A stretch of DNA of 64,000 nt from Roseovarius aestuarii (GTDB lineage: Bacteria > Pseudomonadota > Alphaproteobacteria > Rhodobacterales > Rhodobacteraceae). Position 1 is the first letter of the stretch, and the number at the start of each line of letters is the position of its first letter. Location of the stretch: contig JAPWHL010000006.1 in assembly GCA_027214255.1 (NCBI GenBank), positions 62,001-126,000 of the forward strand. Reading direction: 5' to 3'. The notes beneath the pieces were generated by a model that was given only the letters and a program-made list of their open reading frames with translations, was not told the DNA's origin and did not search any database. Below, one piece after another: positions 7,380-20,970 of this stretch. The translations under genes and the position numbers were made by a program.

Positions 7380-10300
7380 ATGAGTACGGACTCACCTCAA
7401 TTGTCGTCTGCGACTCCTGACGAGCATGCCATTCGGCAGGGTCGCAAGCGGCGGCGGCGTAAGGCCGGGCTGTGGTCATTGCTGAGCATGGCAGTCTTGG
7501 CTGGCGTCCCGACATTGTGGGTCCTGTCCTATTTGGGAACACCTATTGTCGTTCCGGATTGGCTGCGCGCACGGATCACCGAGCGGATCAATGAGCAGAC
7601 TGGCCCGGTGCAGGTTGAACTCGGGCGCATGGTGGTGATCATCGAGAAAGGTTGGCAACCGCGTCTAGCCTTGCGCAACGTTGTGTTGCGGGGGCCGGAC
7701 GGGGTGCCATTGGCGCGGCTTTCCGAGTTGGGCGGAACAATTGCGCCGCAGCCGCTGTTGCGCGGCGAAGTTCAACCCGGATCGATCCGATTGTCCGGGC
7801 TGCAATTGAATGTGCGGCGCGAACGGGCAGGGCAAGTTGGGGTTCGCCTCAGCGATGCCACAAGGGCGGGCCCTAGCGCCAAGGTGGATGCGGGGCCAAA
7901 AACAACGCTTGGCCTGCAGACGTTGATCGAACAGCTGGATACAGCGCTTCAACGCCCTGAATTGGCGGCTTTGACCAATATCCAGGCCGATAACTTGACC
8001 CTCAGGTTCGAGGATGCACGGGCAGGTCGCGCATGGAATGTCGATGGTGGTCAAGTCACTCTTGCGCGGGCCGGTGATGACCTCAGCATTCGTGGCGACT
8101 TTTTTCTATTGGGCGAGCGGTCCTACGCGACCTCTTTGGAAGTCAGTTACGCCAGCCGGATAGGCGTTGATGCGGCAGAAATCGGCGTGAATTTCGAGGA
8201 TGTTCCTGCGGCTGAACTGGCATTGCAATCACCCGCGTTGGCATGGTTGGGGGCGCTGGATGCGCCGATTTCGGGCGCGCTGCGTGTCGGAGTGGACAGC
8301 GCGGGGGCGCTGGGACCGCTGAACGCAACCTTGCAGATCGGGCAGGGCGTATTGCAGCCAACCGAGGCAACGACCCCCATCGCGTTTGATGCGGCGCGCA
8401 GTTATTTTACCTACGACCCCAAGGCCCAAACTATCGAATTTGAAAGCTTGTCTTTGGACAGTCAGTGGGTCTCGGCCGAGGCCGAGGGTAAGGCGTTTCT
8501 GGTTGGGTTGGAGGACGGTTGGCCACGCGAATTGCAGGCGCAGATCCGCATCCGCAACATCGTTGCTGATCCGGCTGAACTTTACCCTGAACCCATCCAG
8601 ATCGACGGTGCGCGCATGGATATGCGTTTGGTGTTGGATCCATTCCGCCTTAGCGTCGGGCAATTCAGCCTTTCGGATCAGGGGCGCAACCTTGTGTTCA
8701 CGGGGGAACTGCGTGGTGAGGACACAGGTTGGGATTTGGCGCTGGATGGTCGGATGGATGGGCTAGGCAGTGATCGGCTGATGCAGCTTTGGCCAGAGAA
8801 GGCCGTTCCCAACACCCGCAAATGGGTAGGTGAGAATGTGGTTTCTGGCCAAATGAGTAACATTCAACTGGCTGTGCGGTCACGCCCCAAACACCGCCCG
8901 GACCTGTTTTTGGGTTTTGACTATGACCAGTTATCGACGCGGTTCATGAAACAGATGCCACTGATCGAAGGCGCGTCTGGGCATGCATCGCTCTATGATC
9001 AGAGGTTTGTGATCCGCGCGGATCAGGGGCAGGTGACACCGCCTGAAGGCGGAGCAATCGCAATTGCGGGGACCAGCTTTGTGGTGCCGGATGTGACGCA
9101 CCCTGACCCGCCCGCGCAGGTGTTATTGTCTGTCGAGTCTCAGATTACAGCGGCCCTTTCGTTGTTGGATCAAGAACCGTTTGAGTTTCTCAAGAAACAA
9201 GGCCGCCCGGTGACATTGGCCGAGGGGCGGGCCGCGTTGAATGGTGTTCTTGAATTTCCGTTGAAAAAGAACCTCCTGACCGAGGATGTGGACTTTGCCA
9301 TTTCAGGCAGGTTGTCGAACATGCGCAGTACGTCGCTTGTCCCCGGGCGTATTCTGCAAGGCGACGCGTTGCGTGTCAGCGTTGACAGCGAAACGTTGGA
9401 GGTGCGCGGCGATGGCCGTTTGGACAATGTGCCATTTTCCGGAAGCTGGCGTGCACCACTGGCGCAAAATGGCGGGCCCAGCCGGGTCAGTGGCACGGTT
9501 GATATTAACCAATCATTTGCGGACGAATTCGGCGTCGGCCTGCCCAAAGGCAGTTTGAGTGGCAAGGCCAAGGGCAAGATCGACATTTCTTTGGCCAAGG
9601 ACGGCAAGGGCGAATTCTCGCTGACCTCGGACTTGGCCGGTCTGGGCCTGTCGTTGCCGCAACTGGATTGGAGCCTTGCCCCCGCGACGCGCGGCGAACT
9701 CAAGGTGCGCGGGCGGCTGGATACCCCGCCCCAGATTGACCAGATTGCCCTGACCGCCCCAGGATTAAGCGCCAGTGGTGCGGTCAGCCTGCATGCTGAC
9801 GGTCAACTGGACCGTGCCACATTTAAACGCGTGCAGGTGGGTGGATGGCTGGACGCGCCAGTGACGCTGATTGGGCGTGGTGCAGGGCAGACGCCGGGCG
9901 TCGAAGTGCGCGGCGGGACTGTGGATATGCGCCAGACAACGCTTAGCAGCGGGCGCGAAACAGGGCAGGGTGCAGGGCAGAAACAGGGTGGCCCCGTGGA
10001 TTTGGCGCTGGACCGGCTGACCATTTCGGACGGGCTGGCGCTGACTGATTTTCGCGCACAGCTGGACACGTCTCGTGGGGCGGATGGTAATTTTTCCGGG
10101 CGGGTAAATGGTGGCGCGCCGATTACCGGACGGGTTGTGCCCAAAAACGGGCGCAGTGCATTTCGCATTCAGTCGCAGGCAGCCGGGCAGGTTCTGGGAT
10201 CTTCGGGGCTGTTAAAAGGTGCGCGCGGAGGCACGATGGACCTGATCCTGTCGCCGACCGAGGCGGCTGGCACGTATGACGGCCAGCTTGAGGCCAGCGA

Positions 10301-10817
10301 TGTCTGGCTGACGGATGCGCCCGCGCTGGCTGCTCTTCTCAGCTCGTTGAGTGTTGTCGGCCTATTAGAGCAAATGTCGGGGCATGGGATTCAGTTCAAC
10401 GAGATTGATGCGCGTTTCCGCCTGTCGCCGGACCGGGTCACGCTGTATTCCGGCAGTGCCGTCGGCGCCTCGATGGGGATATCCATGGATGGGTATTACT
10501 TTATGAATGAGGGGCGGATGGATATGCAGGGTGTGGTCAGTCCGATTTATGTCCTGAACCAGATCGGTGGCATCCTGACCCGTCAGGGGGAAGGGCTGGT
10601 TGGGTTTAACTATACATTGAAAGGGTCGGCAGCCAAACCACGGGTCAACGTCAATCCTTTGTCGCTGCTGACACCGGGGATGTTCCGTGAACTGTTTCGC
10701 CGCCCGCCACCAGCGCAAGTGTCGCGCGGCGAAACCGGGGCGACAATACCTCCTACACCCGCCCCTGAAACTGAAGTCACGACACCGCGCCAGATTGACA
10801 ATCGCCGCCGCCCCTGA
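7380..10817 (+). CDS. Giant AsmA-like/DUF3971 envelope protein
   Basis: A 1145-residue protein with a short basic cytoplasmic N-terminus ([12 protein letters not shown], about 19-30), one membrane helix (about 31-53) and a very long periplasmic part rich in alternating beta strands. This matches the YhdP/AsmA-like group (DUF3971 plus AsmA-like C-terminal region). These proteins are now viewed as bridge-like carriers moving phospholipid between the inner and outer membranes. The C-terminal 20 residues are Pro/Thr-rich and likely disordered. Its stop is 41 bases before the queA start, so the two may be co-transcribed. The family is clear; the exact role is inferred. Confidence 0.88.
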   Translation: MSTDSPQLSSATPDEHAIRQGRKRRRRKAGLWSLLSMAVLAGVPTLWVLSYLGTPIVVPDWLRARITERINEQTGPVQVELGRMVVIIEKGWQPRLALRNVVLRGPDGVPLARLSELGGTIAPQPLLRGEVQPGSIRLSGLQLNVRRERAGQVGVRLSDATRAGPSAKVDAGPKTTLGLQTLIEQLDTALQRPELAALTNIQADNLTLRFEDARAGRAWNVDGGQVTLARAGDDLSIRGDFFLLGERSYATSLEVSYASRIGVDAAEIGVNFEDVPAAELALQSPALAWLGALDAPISGALRVGVDSAGALGPLNATLQIGQGVLQPTEATTPIAFDAARSYFTYDPKAQTIEFESLSLDSQWVSAEAEGKAFLVGLEDGWPRELQAQIRIRNIVADPAELYPEPIQIDGARMDMRLVLDPFRLSVGQFSLSDQGRNLVFTGELRGEDTGWDLALDGRMDGLGSDRLMQLWPEKAVPNTRKWVGENVVSGQMSNIQLAVRSRPKHRPDLFLGFDYDQLSTRFMKQMPLIEGASGHASLYDQRFVIRADQGQVTPPEGGAIAIAGTSFVVPDVTHPDPPAQVLLSVESQITAALSLLDQEPFEFLKKQGRPVTLAEGRAALNGVLEFPLKKNLLTEDVDFAISGRLSNMRSTSLVPGRILQGDALRVSVDSETLEVRGDGRLDNVPFSGSWRAPLAQNGGPSRVSGTVDINQSFADEFGVGLPKGSLSGKAKGKIDISLAKDGKGEFSLTSDLAGLGLSLPQLDWSLAPATRGELKVRGRLDTPPQIDQIALTAPGLSASGAVSLHADGQLDRATFKRVQVGGWLDAPVTLIGRGAGQTPGVEVRGGTVDMRQTTLSSGRETGQGAGQKQGGPVDLALDRLTISDGLALTDFRAQLDTSRGADGNFSGRVNGGAPITGRVVPKNGRSAFRIQSQAAGQVLGSSGLLKGARGGTMDLILSPTEAAGTYDGQLEASDVWLTDAPALAALLSSLSVVGLLEQMSGHGIQFNEIDARFRLSPDRVTLYSGSAVGASMGISMDGYYFMNEGRMDMQGVVSPIYVLNQIGGILTRQGEGLVGFNYTLKGSAAKPRVNVNPLSLLTPGMFRELFRRPPPAQVSRGETGATIPPTPAPETEVTTPRQIDNRRRP

Positions 10818-10857
10818 GAGGCCGCCATTTCCGTTAACACCAGTTGAGGCCCTGAAA

Positions 10858-11910
10858 ATGCAGTTGAGCGATTTTGATTTTGACCTGCCAGAAGAGCTGA
10901 TCGCAACACGGCCTGCGCGCCCGCGCAGTTCGGCGCGCCTGTTGGTGGCGCAAGGCAGGGCCATCACCGATGCACGTGTGTCAGACCTGACTCGGTGGCT
11001 GCGTCCGGGGGACCGTCTGGTGTTAAATGACACCAAGGTCATCCCCGCGCGCCTGTCCGGTCTGCGCAATCGCCAAAGCGCGCAAGGTCACACCGAGGCT
11101 CGGATCGAGGTCACATTGCTGGAGCCGCACGCAAACGGCTGTTGGAGTGCAATGGTAAAGCCATTGAAAAAGCTGAAACCTGGCGAGGAGGTCCGCTTTT
11201 CGGATATTTTGAGTGCGGTGTTGGAAGATAAGGTCGACGGCCACGGTTTGTTGCGGTTCAATCTGACAGGCGATGATTTCGATGCGGCTCTGGCGCAGGC
11301 GGGCGCGATGCCGTTGCCGCCCTATATCGCCGCGCGTCGGGCTGCAGATGCACAGGATGCGCAGGACTATCAGACCGTTTGGGCCCGCCACGCAGGGGCC
11401 GTTGCGGCCCCCACGGCGTCTCTGCATTTTGATGACGCATTGTTGGCGGCGCTGACCGCGCAGGGGGTCGATTTCACCCATGTAACCTTGCATGTCGGCG
11501 CGGGCACGTTTCTGCCCGTCAAGGTCGAGGATGTCACGACCCATAAAATGCACGCTGAATGGGGCGAGGTAACGCCTCAAGCTGCGTCCGAGATTGCTCA
11601 AACCCGCGCGGCAGGTGGGCGGATTGTTCCGGTTGGTACAACTGCCCTGAGGCTGATCGAAAGTGCGGCGGCGGCCACAGGGCAGATTGCGCCGTGGCAG
11701 GGCGAAACAGAGATTTTCATCTACCCCGGGTTTACATTCCATGTCACCGACGCGCTGATGACCAATTTCCATTTGCCAAAGTCTACATTGATGATGTTGG
11801 TCGCGGCCTTGATGGGGCAGGGCACGTTGCACAGCATTTATACGCATGCGGTTGCGGAAAAGTACCGATTTTTCAGCTATGGTGACGCATCCCTGTTGAT
11901 CCCGGATTGA
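10858..11910 (+). CDS. queA: tRNA preQ1(34) S-adenosylmethionine ribosyltransferase-isomerase QueA
   Basis: QueA transfers the ribose part of SAM to preQ1 at tRNA position 34, forming epoxyqueuosine. The 350-residue length is standard. Family signatures visible are [20 protein letters not shown] at the start, [43 protein letters not shown], and the C-terminal [20 protein letters not shown] at 10858 has GAGG about 8 bases upstream; longer in-frame starts run into the preceding gene. It lies shortly downstream of the AsmA-like gene. Confidence 0.96.
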   Translation: MQLSDFDFDLPEELIATRPARPRSSARLLVAQGRAITDARVSDLTRWLRPGDRLVLNDTKVIPARLSGLRNRQSAQGHTEARIEVTLLEPHANGCWSAMVKPLKKLKPGEEVRFSDILSAVLEDKVDGHGLLRFNLTGDDFDAALAQAGAMPLPPYIAARRAADAQDAQDYQTVWARHAGAVAAPTASLHFDDALLAALTAQGVDFTHVTLHVGAGTFLPVKVEDVTTHKMHAEWGEVTPQAASEIAQTRAAGGRIVPVGTTALRLIESAAAATGQIAPWQGETEIFIYPGFTFHVTDALMTNFHLPKSTLMMLVAALMGQGTLHSIYTHAVAEKYRFFSYGDASLLIPD

Positions 11911-12013
11911 AACGCTGTCACGGGGGCGCAGGCGGGGCCCACTGCGTCGCAAAACAGACGGACAGCGCGGCACCTGACGGGCCACACTCGCGGTCAAGCC
12001 AAGGAGTTCCACG

Positions 12014-13291
12014 ATGATCAAAGTCCTGTCGAGTGCCTGGGCGCTATTACTGGGAATGATGTTGCTGCAGGTCGGAAACGGCATGCAGGGTACGTTGCTG
12101 GGGGTGCGCGGCGAAATCGAAGGTTTTTCGACGCTTGAGATATCGTTGGTGATGTCGGGCTATTTCGTCGGCTTCCTGTTCGGATCGCGCATGGCGCCCG
12201 AGATGATCCGACGGGTCGGGCATGTGCGGGTGTTTGCCGCTCTCGGATCGATGATTTCTGCGGTCATGCTGCTTTATCCGTCGCTGACGGACCCTTGGAT
12301 CTGGGGGGCGGGCCGTATTTTGATCGGGTTCTGTTTTTCCGGCGTTTACGTGACGGCAGAATCTTGGCTGAACAACGCGGCCAGCAACGAAAACCGGGGC
12401 AAGGCGCTGTCGCTATACATGATCGTGCAGATGATCGGCATCGTATCGGCGCAAGGCTTGATGGTGGTGGCAGATCCGGGCGGGTTTATCCTGTTTATTA
12501 TTCCATCGGTTCTGATTTCCATCTCGTTTGCGCCCATTTTGCTGTCGATCAGCCCTACGCCCGCGTTTGACACGACTAAACCGATGTCTTTGCGTGAAAT
12601 CATGACGATTTCGCCGCTGGGCTGTGTGGGGATGTTCCTTTTGGGGGGGATTTTCTCGGCCCAGTTCGGCATGGCGGCGGTATATGGCGCGCGCGCGGGG
12701 CTGAGCGTGGGGCAAATTTCGATGTTTGTGTCGGCGTTCTATATCGGAGCCTTGTTGGTCCAATATCCGCTGGGCTGGCTGTCGGATCGTATGGATCGAC
12801 GGATGCTGATTATGATTTCGGCGGCTGTCATGTCGATTGGATCACTGTTCGGCATGGTTTTGGGCGGATGGTTCCCGGCCTTGTTGGTCTCGGCCTTTGT
12901 GGTAGGCGGATTGTCGAATCCGCTTTACTCGCTGTTGATCGCTTACACCTGCGACTTTCTCGAGCACGAAGACATGGCCGCGGCATCGGGGGGTATGGTG
13001 TTCATCAACGGACTGGGGGCCGTGGCCGGACCTGTGATTACCGGCTGGATGATGGGTGTGATCGGGCCGCACGGGTTCTTTTTGTTCATCGGTGGGCTTG
13101 GGGCGGCAATGGCCCTTTACGCGGGGTATCGGATGACACAACGGTCTGCACCATCGGTTGAGGACACCGACAGTTTTGCAACGGTTATGCCCTCGTCGTC
13201 TCCTATGGCGGTCAGCTATGCGCAGGAATATGCGATTGATGTTGCGCAAGAAGACGCCGAAGAGGCCGAAAGCAGTGACAATGTGAATTGA
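12014..13291 (+). CDS. MFS transporter (YcaD-like)
   Basis: A 425-residue major facilitator with about 12 membrane segments running from residue 8 to about 380, and a soluble acidic tail (AQEDAEEAESSDNVN at the end). The loop GSRMAPEMIRRVGHVRVFAA after helix 2 and GWLSDRMDRRMLIM after helix 8 are the usual MFS charge-rich motifs. The N-terminal half resembles the YcaD group of uncharacterised exporters. Substrate cannot be inferred. AAGGAG at 12001-12006 sets the ATG at 12014. It stands between queA and a DUF924 gene, all rightward. Confidence 0.85.
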   Translation: MIKVLSSAWALLLGMMLLQVGNGMQGTLLGVRGEIEGFSTLEISLVMSGYFVGFLFGSRMAPEMIRRVGHVRVFAALGSMISAVMLLYPSLTDPWIWGAGRILIGFCFSGVYVTAESWLNNAASNENRGKALSLYMIVQMIGIVSAQGLMVVADPGGFILFIIPSVLISISFAPILLSISPTPAFDTTKPMSLREIMTISPLGCVGMFLLGGIFSAQFGMAAVYGARAGLSVGQISMFVSAFYIGALLVQYPLGWLSDRMDRRMLIMISAAVMSIGSLFGMVLGGWFPALLVSAFVVGGLSNPLYSLLIAYTCDFLEHEDMAAASGGMVFINGLGAVAGPVITGWMMGVIGPHGFFLFIGGLGAAMALYAGYRMTQRSAPSVEDTDSFATVMPSSSPMAVSYAQEYAIDVAQEDAEEAESSDNVN

Positions 13292-13389
13292 TATGACGCG
13301 TTTGTAGCAATACGTGACTGTCAAAGCAGAGCGGAATGGACCTATCCTGAACAGGCTGCGAACACGGAGCGCATTAAGGAGCTAAGGTT

Positions 13390-13974
13390 GTGGTGACACC
13401 TGAGGACGTATTGAGTTTTTGGCTGGACGATGTTGGTCCCGGTGGATGGTATGAAGCCTCGGACGCACTGGATCAGAAGGTTCGAAACCTGTTCGAAGAC
13501 GCATGGTACAAGGCACGCGAAGGCACGCTGGGCCTGTGGCTGACCTATCCCAGTGGCACGTTGGCCTATATTCTTTTGATGGATCAGTTTCCGCGCAATA
13601 TGTTTCGTGGAAACGGCAATGCGTTCGTTACGGATAAATACGCTTTGGCGGCGGCAAAATCCGCCATCGGCCGTAAATGGGATTTGCGTATAGCGGAACC
13701 CGCGCGTCAGTTCTTTTACATGCCGCTGATGCATTCTGAAAACCTATGCGATCAAGAGCGTTGTATCCGTTTGGTGTGTGAACGCATGCCGGAAGGCGGG
13801 GCCAGCACCTTGTTTCACGCGCGTGCCCACCGCGAAGTGATCCGCCAATTTGGCCGCTTCCCCTATCGCAATCTGGCGCTGGAACGCGCCTCGACCCAGC
13901 CCGAAGACAGTTATGTTCAAGCCGGGGGCTATGGCCATACATTGCGCCAGCTGCAATTGCAGGACGCGGCCTGA
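13390..13974 (+). CDS. DUF924 family protein
   Basis: A 194-residue cytoplasmic protein of the DUF924 family, recognised from VLSFWLDDVGPGGWY near the start, ILLMDQFPRNMFRG in the middle, FFYMPLMHSEN, and the end pattern RFPYRNLALERASTQPE. The fold is helical and TPR-like; biochemical function is unknown. Translation starts with GTG at 13390, or a second GTG at 13393; no strong ribosome binding site separates them. Neighbours (MFS transporter, lpdA) give no functional hint. Confidence 0.88.
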   Translation: MVTPEDVLSFWLDDVGPGGWYEASDALDQKVRNLFEDAWYKAREGTLGLWLTYPSGTLAYILLMDQFPRNMFRGNGNAFVTDKYALAAAKSAIGRKWDLRIAEPARQFFYMPLMHSENLCDQERCIRLVCERMPEGGASTLFHARAHREVIRQFGRFPYRNLALERASTQPEDSYVQAGGYGHTLRQLQLQDAA

Positions 13975-14168
13975 TCGGCAAGGTCGATACAAACCACGGT
14001 CATTGATGGCTACTTTGTCATGCCGCTGCGCCAAGGGTGCAGCGGTTTTGTCGTTTGCGCATTGGCTTGGTTGCATGCCACAGTGAAACGGTGTGGCGAA
14101 TGTGGCGTGCATTGAACGGTGCTGGTAGATAGTTTAATATCAAACTAAATCGAAATTCGGAGAGAATA

Positions 14169-15563
14169 ATGGCCCCCAAATCCTTTGACTTGATCGTGAT
14201 CGGCGCAGGCCCCGGTGGCTATGTTGCCGCCATCCGTGGTGCCCAATTGGGCCTGAGTGTGGCCATCGTTGAGCGTGAAAATCTGGGCGGTATCTGCCTG
14301 AACTGGGGATGCATTCCAACCAAGGCGTTGCTGCGCAGCTCGGAAGTGTTCCATTTGATGCACCGGGCCAAGGAATTTGGGCTGAAGGCCGACAATATCG
14401 GGTACGATCTGGACGCGGTGGTCAAACGCTCGCGCGGGGTTGCGGGGCAATTGTCGGGGGGAATTGGCCACCTGATGAAGAAGAACAAGATCACCGTGTT
14501 CATGGGCGCGGCCACGCTACCCGGTCGGGGCCGTGTTCGTGTGAGTACCGACAAAGGTACCGAAGATCTGAGCGCGAAGAACATCGTATTGGCCACCGGA
14601 GCGCGAGCGCGTGAATTACCTGGCTTGGAGGCCGACGGTGATCTGGTCTGGACCTATCGCCACGCGTTGCAGCCCGTGCGCATGCCCAAAAAGCTGTTGG
14701 TCATTGGATCGGGCGCGATTGGTATCGAGTTTGCCAGCTTCTACAATACCTTGGGCGCGGATACGACCGTGGTCGAAGTAATGGATCGGGTGCTGCCCGT
14801 CGAGGACGAAGAAATCTCGAAATTCGCCAAGAAACAGTTTGAAAAGCAAGGCATGAAAATCATGCAAAAGGCGATGGTCAAGAAGCTGGACCGCGCCAAG
14901 GGCAAAGTGACCGCGCATATTGAAACTGGCGGCAAGGTCGAACAGCACGAGTTCGATACCGTCATCAGCGCTGTCGGTATTGTTGGCAATGTTGAAAACT
15001 TGGGGCTAGAGGCGCTGGGTGTGAAAATCGACCGGACACATGTAGTTACGGATGAATACTGCCGCACGGGCGTGGATGGTCTCTATGCGATTGGCGACAT
15101 CGCTGGCGCACCTTGGTTGGCACATAAAGCCAGCCATGAAGGTGTGATGGTTGCCGATTTGATCGCGGGCAAACACGCCCATCCGGTCAAACCCGAAAGC
15201 ATCGCAGGCTGTACCTATTGCCACCCTCAGGTTGCCAGCGTCGGCTATTCCGAAGCCAAGGCCAAAGAGCTGGGCTATGATGTCAAAGTGGGCCGTTTTC
15301 CTTTCATCGGCAATGGCAAGGCGATTGCGCTGGGCGAGGCCGAGGGGCTGGTGAAAACCGTGTTTGATGCCAAAACCGGCGAGTTGCTGGGCGCACATAT
15401 GATCGGGGCCGAAGTCACCGAGCTTATTCAGGGGTATGTCGTCGGGCGTCAGTTGGAAACTACCGAGGAAGACCTGATGAACACGGTTTTCCCGCATCCG
15501 ACCCTCAGCGAAATGATGCACGAAAGCGTGCTGGATGCCTATGGCCGCGTTATCCATATGTAG
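14169..15563 (+). CDS. lpdA: Dihydrolipoyl dehydrogenase
   Basis: E3 flavoenzyme reoxidising dihydrolipoamide in pyruvate, 2-oxoglutarate or branched-chain 2-oxoacid dehydrogenases. The 464 residues show the FAD site GAGPGGYVAA (12-21), the redox disulfide Cys43/Cys48 in GGICLNWGCIP, the NAD site GSGAIGIEFASFYNTLG, the second FAD motif YAIGDIAGAPWLAHKA, and the C-terminal HPTLSE active-site His-Glu. GGAGAG precedes the ATG. No E1 or E2 genes are nearby, so which complex it serves is not evident from context. Confidence 0.95.
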   Translation: MAPKSFDLIVIGAGPGGYVAAIRGAQLGLSVAIVERENLGGICLNWGCIPTKALLRSSEVFHLMHRAKEFGLKADNIGYDLDAVVKRSRGVAGQLSGGIGHLMKKNKITVFMGAATLPGRGRVRVSTDKGTEDLSAKNIVLATGARARELPGLEADGDLVWTYRHALQPVRMPKKLLVIGSGAIGIEFASFYNTLGADTTVVEVMDRVLPVEDEEISKFAKKQFEKQGMKIMQKAMVKKLDRAKGKVTAHIETGGKVEQHEFDTVISAVGIVGNVENLGLEALGVKIDRTHVVTDEYCRTGVDGLYAIGDIAGAPWLAHKASHEGVMVADLIAGKHAHPVKPESIAGCTYCHPQVASVGYSEAKAKELGYDVKVGRFPFIGNGKAIALGEAEGLVKTVFDAKTGELLGAHMIGAEVTELIQGYVVGRQLETTEEDLMNTVFPHPTLSEMMHESVLDAYGRVIHM

Positions 15564-15587
15564 GCCAATGGCCGGGGATCGCCTTTT

Positions 15588-16145
15588 GTGACAAGCCTGA
15601 ATCGCATCGTTATGCAGCGTAGTACGCGCGAGTGGTTGAACGCATTGCCGCTCGATCAAATGGAAGCTGCCGAAATCTCGGGTAAGCACGGGCGACGCTT
15701 TGCGTTTCGCAGCTATGAGAGGTTTCGCTATCCCAAGCAGGATATCTGCGAGGGCCCGTTTCTGGATGACGATGGGATGGTCCGGAAATTCGACATCGTG
15801 ATGGCCAATCAGGTGTGGGAACATCTGGAACGGCCATACCGGGCCACGCGGAATGTTCTGCGCATGCTGCGCGTGGGGGGCTATTTCTGGGTGGCGGTGC
15901 CATTTTTCATCCGCCATCACGCCTCGCCGGTTGATTGTTCGCGCTGGAATGCGCGGGGGCTGAAAAACTTGCTGATCGAGTGCGGTTTTGACGAGGAAAA
16001 CATCCGTGCCGAGCAATGGGGAAATCGAAACGCCGCACTGCGCAATCTGGAGGACACATGGCCCCCGGTCTATGATCCCGAGCGTGACGACCTGACCAAC
16101 GACCCCAATTTCCCGATTTGTGCGTGGGCTTTGGCGCGCAAATAG
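15588..16145 (+). CDS. Class I SAM-dependent methyltransferase-like protein
   Basis: A 185-residue protein with the second half of a Rossmann methyltransferase: KFDIVMANQVWEHLERPYRA (about 67-86), then LRMLRVGGYFWVAVPFF, the usual post-motif strand and loop. An obvious glycine-rich motif I (GxGxG) is missing, because the N-terminal part is short; EISGKHGRRFAFRSYERF lies where motif I would be expected. SAM binding is therefore uncertain. GTG at 15588 starts 24 bases after the lpdA stop, suggesting co-transcription. The substrate is unknown. Confidence 0.75.
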   Translation: MTSLNRIVMQRSTREWLNALPLDQMEAAEISGKHGRRFAFRSYERFRYPKQDICEGPFLDDDGMVRKFDIVMANQVWEHLERPYRATRNVLRMLRVGGYFWVAVPFFIRHHASPVDCSRWNARGLKNLLIECGFDEENIRAEQWGNRNAALRNLEDTWPPVYDPERDDLTNDPNFPICAWALARK

Positions 16146-16242
16146 AATGGGGGGCGCTCGATGGATGGGCCGCCGCCTTCAAATCCTTATCTGTGCTGCA
16201 TCAAGGACAGGATAGGTCGCAAAACTGCGCTGAAAATACACA

Positions 16243-16257
16243 GTTCACACTTTGTTC
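16243..16257 (+). promoter_or_regulatory. LexA (SOS) box upstream of uvrA
   Basis: GTTC (16243-16246), seven bases, GTTC (16254-16257): an exact match to the alphaproteobacterial LexA operator GTTC-N7-GTTC. It is 67 bases before the uvrA start in a 179-base gap, the expected place for SOS control. Confidence 0.88.
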
Positions 16258-16324
16258 ACATATTTTAGTTGGAGACTCGGGCGACAGCGCCTATTTGTAG
16301 CGAACTGATCCGGGGGATGCCTGC

Positions 16325-19207
<2,883 letters not shown>

Positions 19208-19227
19208 CGGCCAGCGGCGGGGCGCTG

Positions 19228-19248
19228 TAAGGTGGGCTTTAGCCCACC
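19228..19248 (+). terminator. Hairpin after uvrA, related to the bcp palindrome
   Basis: GGTGGGC (19231-19237) and GCCCACC (19242-19248) pair around a TTTA loop, 24 bases after the uvrA stop. With the preceding GTA it resembles the longer palindrome at 6654-6683. It also lies in the leftward path beyond the end of the YbdK-type gene, so may serve both strands. Confidence 0.6.
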
Positions 19249-19278
19249 ATCTATGGCTTGTGCCGGTTTTCGGGGCAC

Positions 19279-20412
19279 TCACAAGCCGTCGTGAAACTCC
19301 TCGGTCAGGTGGCGCACCACGGCGCGCAGGGCGCTGGCGGTGTCTTGGCCGGCGTTGATCGCATCTGCCATCACGTGGCGTTGCCTGTCGGCACTGGTGC
19401 CATTCGCAGCGATGTCGCGGGCGCGGCCCAATTCGTGAGCGGATTGAAGCGCCACGCTGTCCTCGGCGACCAGTTCCAGTAATTCATCGACCAGTACAGG
19501 CATGCCAACTACCTCGCCAAGGCCGAAATCAATCAGCCCTTCGCGCACGCCATAGCGCTGTGCGCGCCAACGGTTTTCTGACACAAGAAACGGGTCATAG
19601 CTGCGCCAGCGTTGGTTGCGAACGGCCAACCGCCACAGCATCCGCGCCAGTGCTTGCGTCATCGCGGCAAGCGTCAGCGCGTCTTCCATGCGCGGTTGGA
19701 CATCGCAGATGCGCGACTCGATAGTCGGGAATTTGGACGATGGGCGTAAATCCCACCAGATTTTCGAACAGTCCTGAATGACGCCCAGATCAACCAGCAC
19801 CTGCACCGCGCGTTCAAACTCTCCAAAGCTGGTCATTTGCGGGGGCAGCCCGGTGCGGGGCAGGTTGTCAAACACGGTCAGGCGATAGCTGTCCAAGCCA
19901 GTATCGCGCCCCTGCCAAAACGGCGATGAACAGCTAAGCGCCAACAGGTGGGGCAGGAAGTAACTTAGTTGGTTCATCAGGTCGACGCGGCGGTCCGGAG
20001 CGTCAATGCCAACATGTACATGCATCCCACAGATCAACATGCGCTGCACCACGCCGGCCAGATCGCTGGACAGGGCGTTGTAGCGGTCTTTGTCAGTGTG
20101 TCGCTGATTTCGCCAATCCGAGAACGGATGACACGAGGCAGCGATCGGCGCGAGGTTGTACTTGGCCGCCTGTGTCGCAATGCAGGCGCGCAGGTGTTTC
20201 AACTCTTCGCGGGCCTCGGCGATAGTGGCGCAGACTTTGGTCCCGATCTCAATCTGGCAATTCAGGAATTCAGGACTGACCTGATCCTGCAATTCCTGTT
20301 GGCAGGCGTCCATCAATGCCGCAGGAGCCTCGGTCAGGTCCAGACTGTCGCGGTCAACCAGCAGGTATTCTTCCTCGATCCCGATGGTAAAGGGCGGTTC
20401 GGTGATGGCCAT
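19279..20412 (-). CDS. YbdK-type carboxylate-amine ligase (GCS2 family)
   Basis: A 377-residue member of glutamate-cysteine ligase family 2. Hallmarks are [13 protein letters not shown] at residues 8-20, the metal/substrate segment CGMHVHVGI (about 131-139), and [12 protein letters not shown] (about 233-244). Enzymes of this group show weak gamma-glutamylcysteine synthetase activity in vitro, but the cellular role is unclear. AAGGAAG precedes the ATG. It converges on uvrA with a shared hairpin between them; the next minus-strand gene upstream encodes a GFA protein, 67 bases away. Confidence 0.88.
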   Translation of the reverse strand: MAITEPPFTIGIEEEYLLVDRDSLDLTEAPAALMDACQQELQDQVSPEFLNCQIEIGTKVCATIAEAREELKHLRACIATQAAKYNLAPIAASCHPFSDWRNQRHTDKDRYNALSSDLAGVVQRMLICGMHVHVGIDAPDRRVDLMNQLSYFLPHLLALSCSSPFWQGRDTGLDSYRLTVFDNLPRTGLPPQMTSFGEFERAVQVLVDLGVIQDCSKIWWDLRPSSKFPTIESRICDVQPRMEDALTLAAMTQALARMLWRLAVRNQRWRSYDPFLVSENRWRAQRYGVREGLIDFGLGEVVGMPVLVDELLELVAEDSVALQSAHELGRARDIAANGTSADRQRHVMADAINAGQDTASALRAVVRHLTEEFHDGL

Positions 20413-20479
20413 AGACGAACTTCCTTAACTCTACCCGTTTAGAGTGCATATCTGCTTACTCTGTGGCAAGTGGCGTGTA

Positions 20480-20857
20480 TTAATTTGGCACTGGCCACCA
20501 CGATGGGCAACAGCCACTGAAGGCATGTGAGGTTGGACGGAAGGCCGGATCACTGGGGCTGTCAAAAACGCCTACGGCCAAGGCCACGACGGGCGCGACA
20601 TCAATCGCGCCCAGTGTGCTACCGCAGGTTGGGCAAAACGCGCGGCTGGTCACATCGGACGAGCGGTAAGTTGCAGGGGGCCCGCCGGGGCCTGTCCATG
20701 ATACGGATTCAGCGGGAAATTCGACCCAGGCCACGGAGGGAGCGCCGGAATGGCGTTGGCACATGCTGCACGAACATGTGTGCGGATTGCCCGCTTGCGC
20801 GTCGGCCTGAAACCGGATCGCACCGCAAAGACAGCCGCCAGTGAATGGTTTTGACAT
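20480..20857 (-). CDS. GFA family protein (glutathione-dependent formaldehyde-activating-like)
   Basis: A 125-residue zinc-binding protein of the GFA fold. Cysteine motifs are GGCLCGAIRF near the start, HTCSCSMCQRHSG in the middle and AFCPTCGSTLG near residue 80, the full set expected for two zinc ions. Despite the family name, most members have no proven formaldehyde activity. ATG at 20857 is preferred over a GTG at 20884, because the longer start would lie inside the mmsA terminator hairpin (20874-20905). No operon partner is evident. Confidence 0.88.
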   Translation of the reverse strand: MSKPFTGGCLCGAIRFQADAQAGNPHTCSCSMCQRHSGAPSVAWVEFPAESVSWTGPGGPPATYRSSDVTSRAFCPTCGSTLGAIDVAPVVALAVGVFDSPSDPAFRPTSHAFSGCCPSWWPVPN

Positions 20858-20873
20858 ATGTTTCCCGCACGTA

Positions 20874-20905
20874 AAAAGGGCCACGCGGATATGCGCGGCC
20901 CTTTT
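20874..20905 (-). terminator. Terminator of mmsA
   Basis: AAAAGGGCCACGC (20874-20886) pairs with GCGCGGCCCTTTT (20893-20905) with one mismatch and a six-base loop. On the minus strand the stem ends in TTTTTAC, 66 bases after the mmsA stop. Confidence 0.78.
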
Positions 20906-20970
20906 AAGGCTAGTCTGCGTCGACGGCTGGTGGCAAGTTTCTTGATGTCAATCCGCCCTGCTGCGATGGA

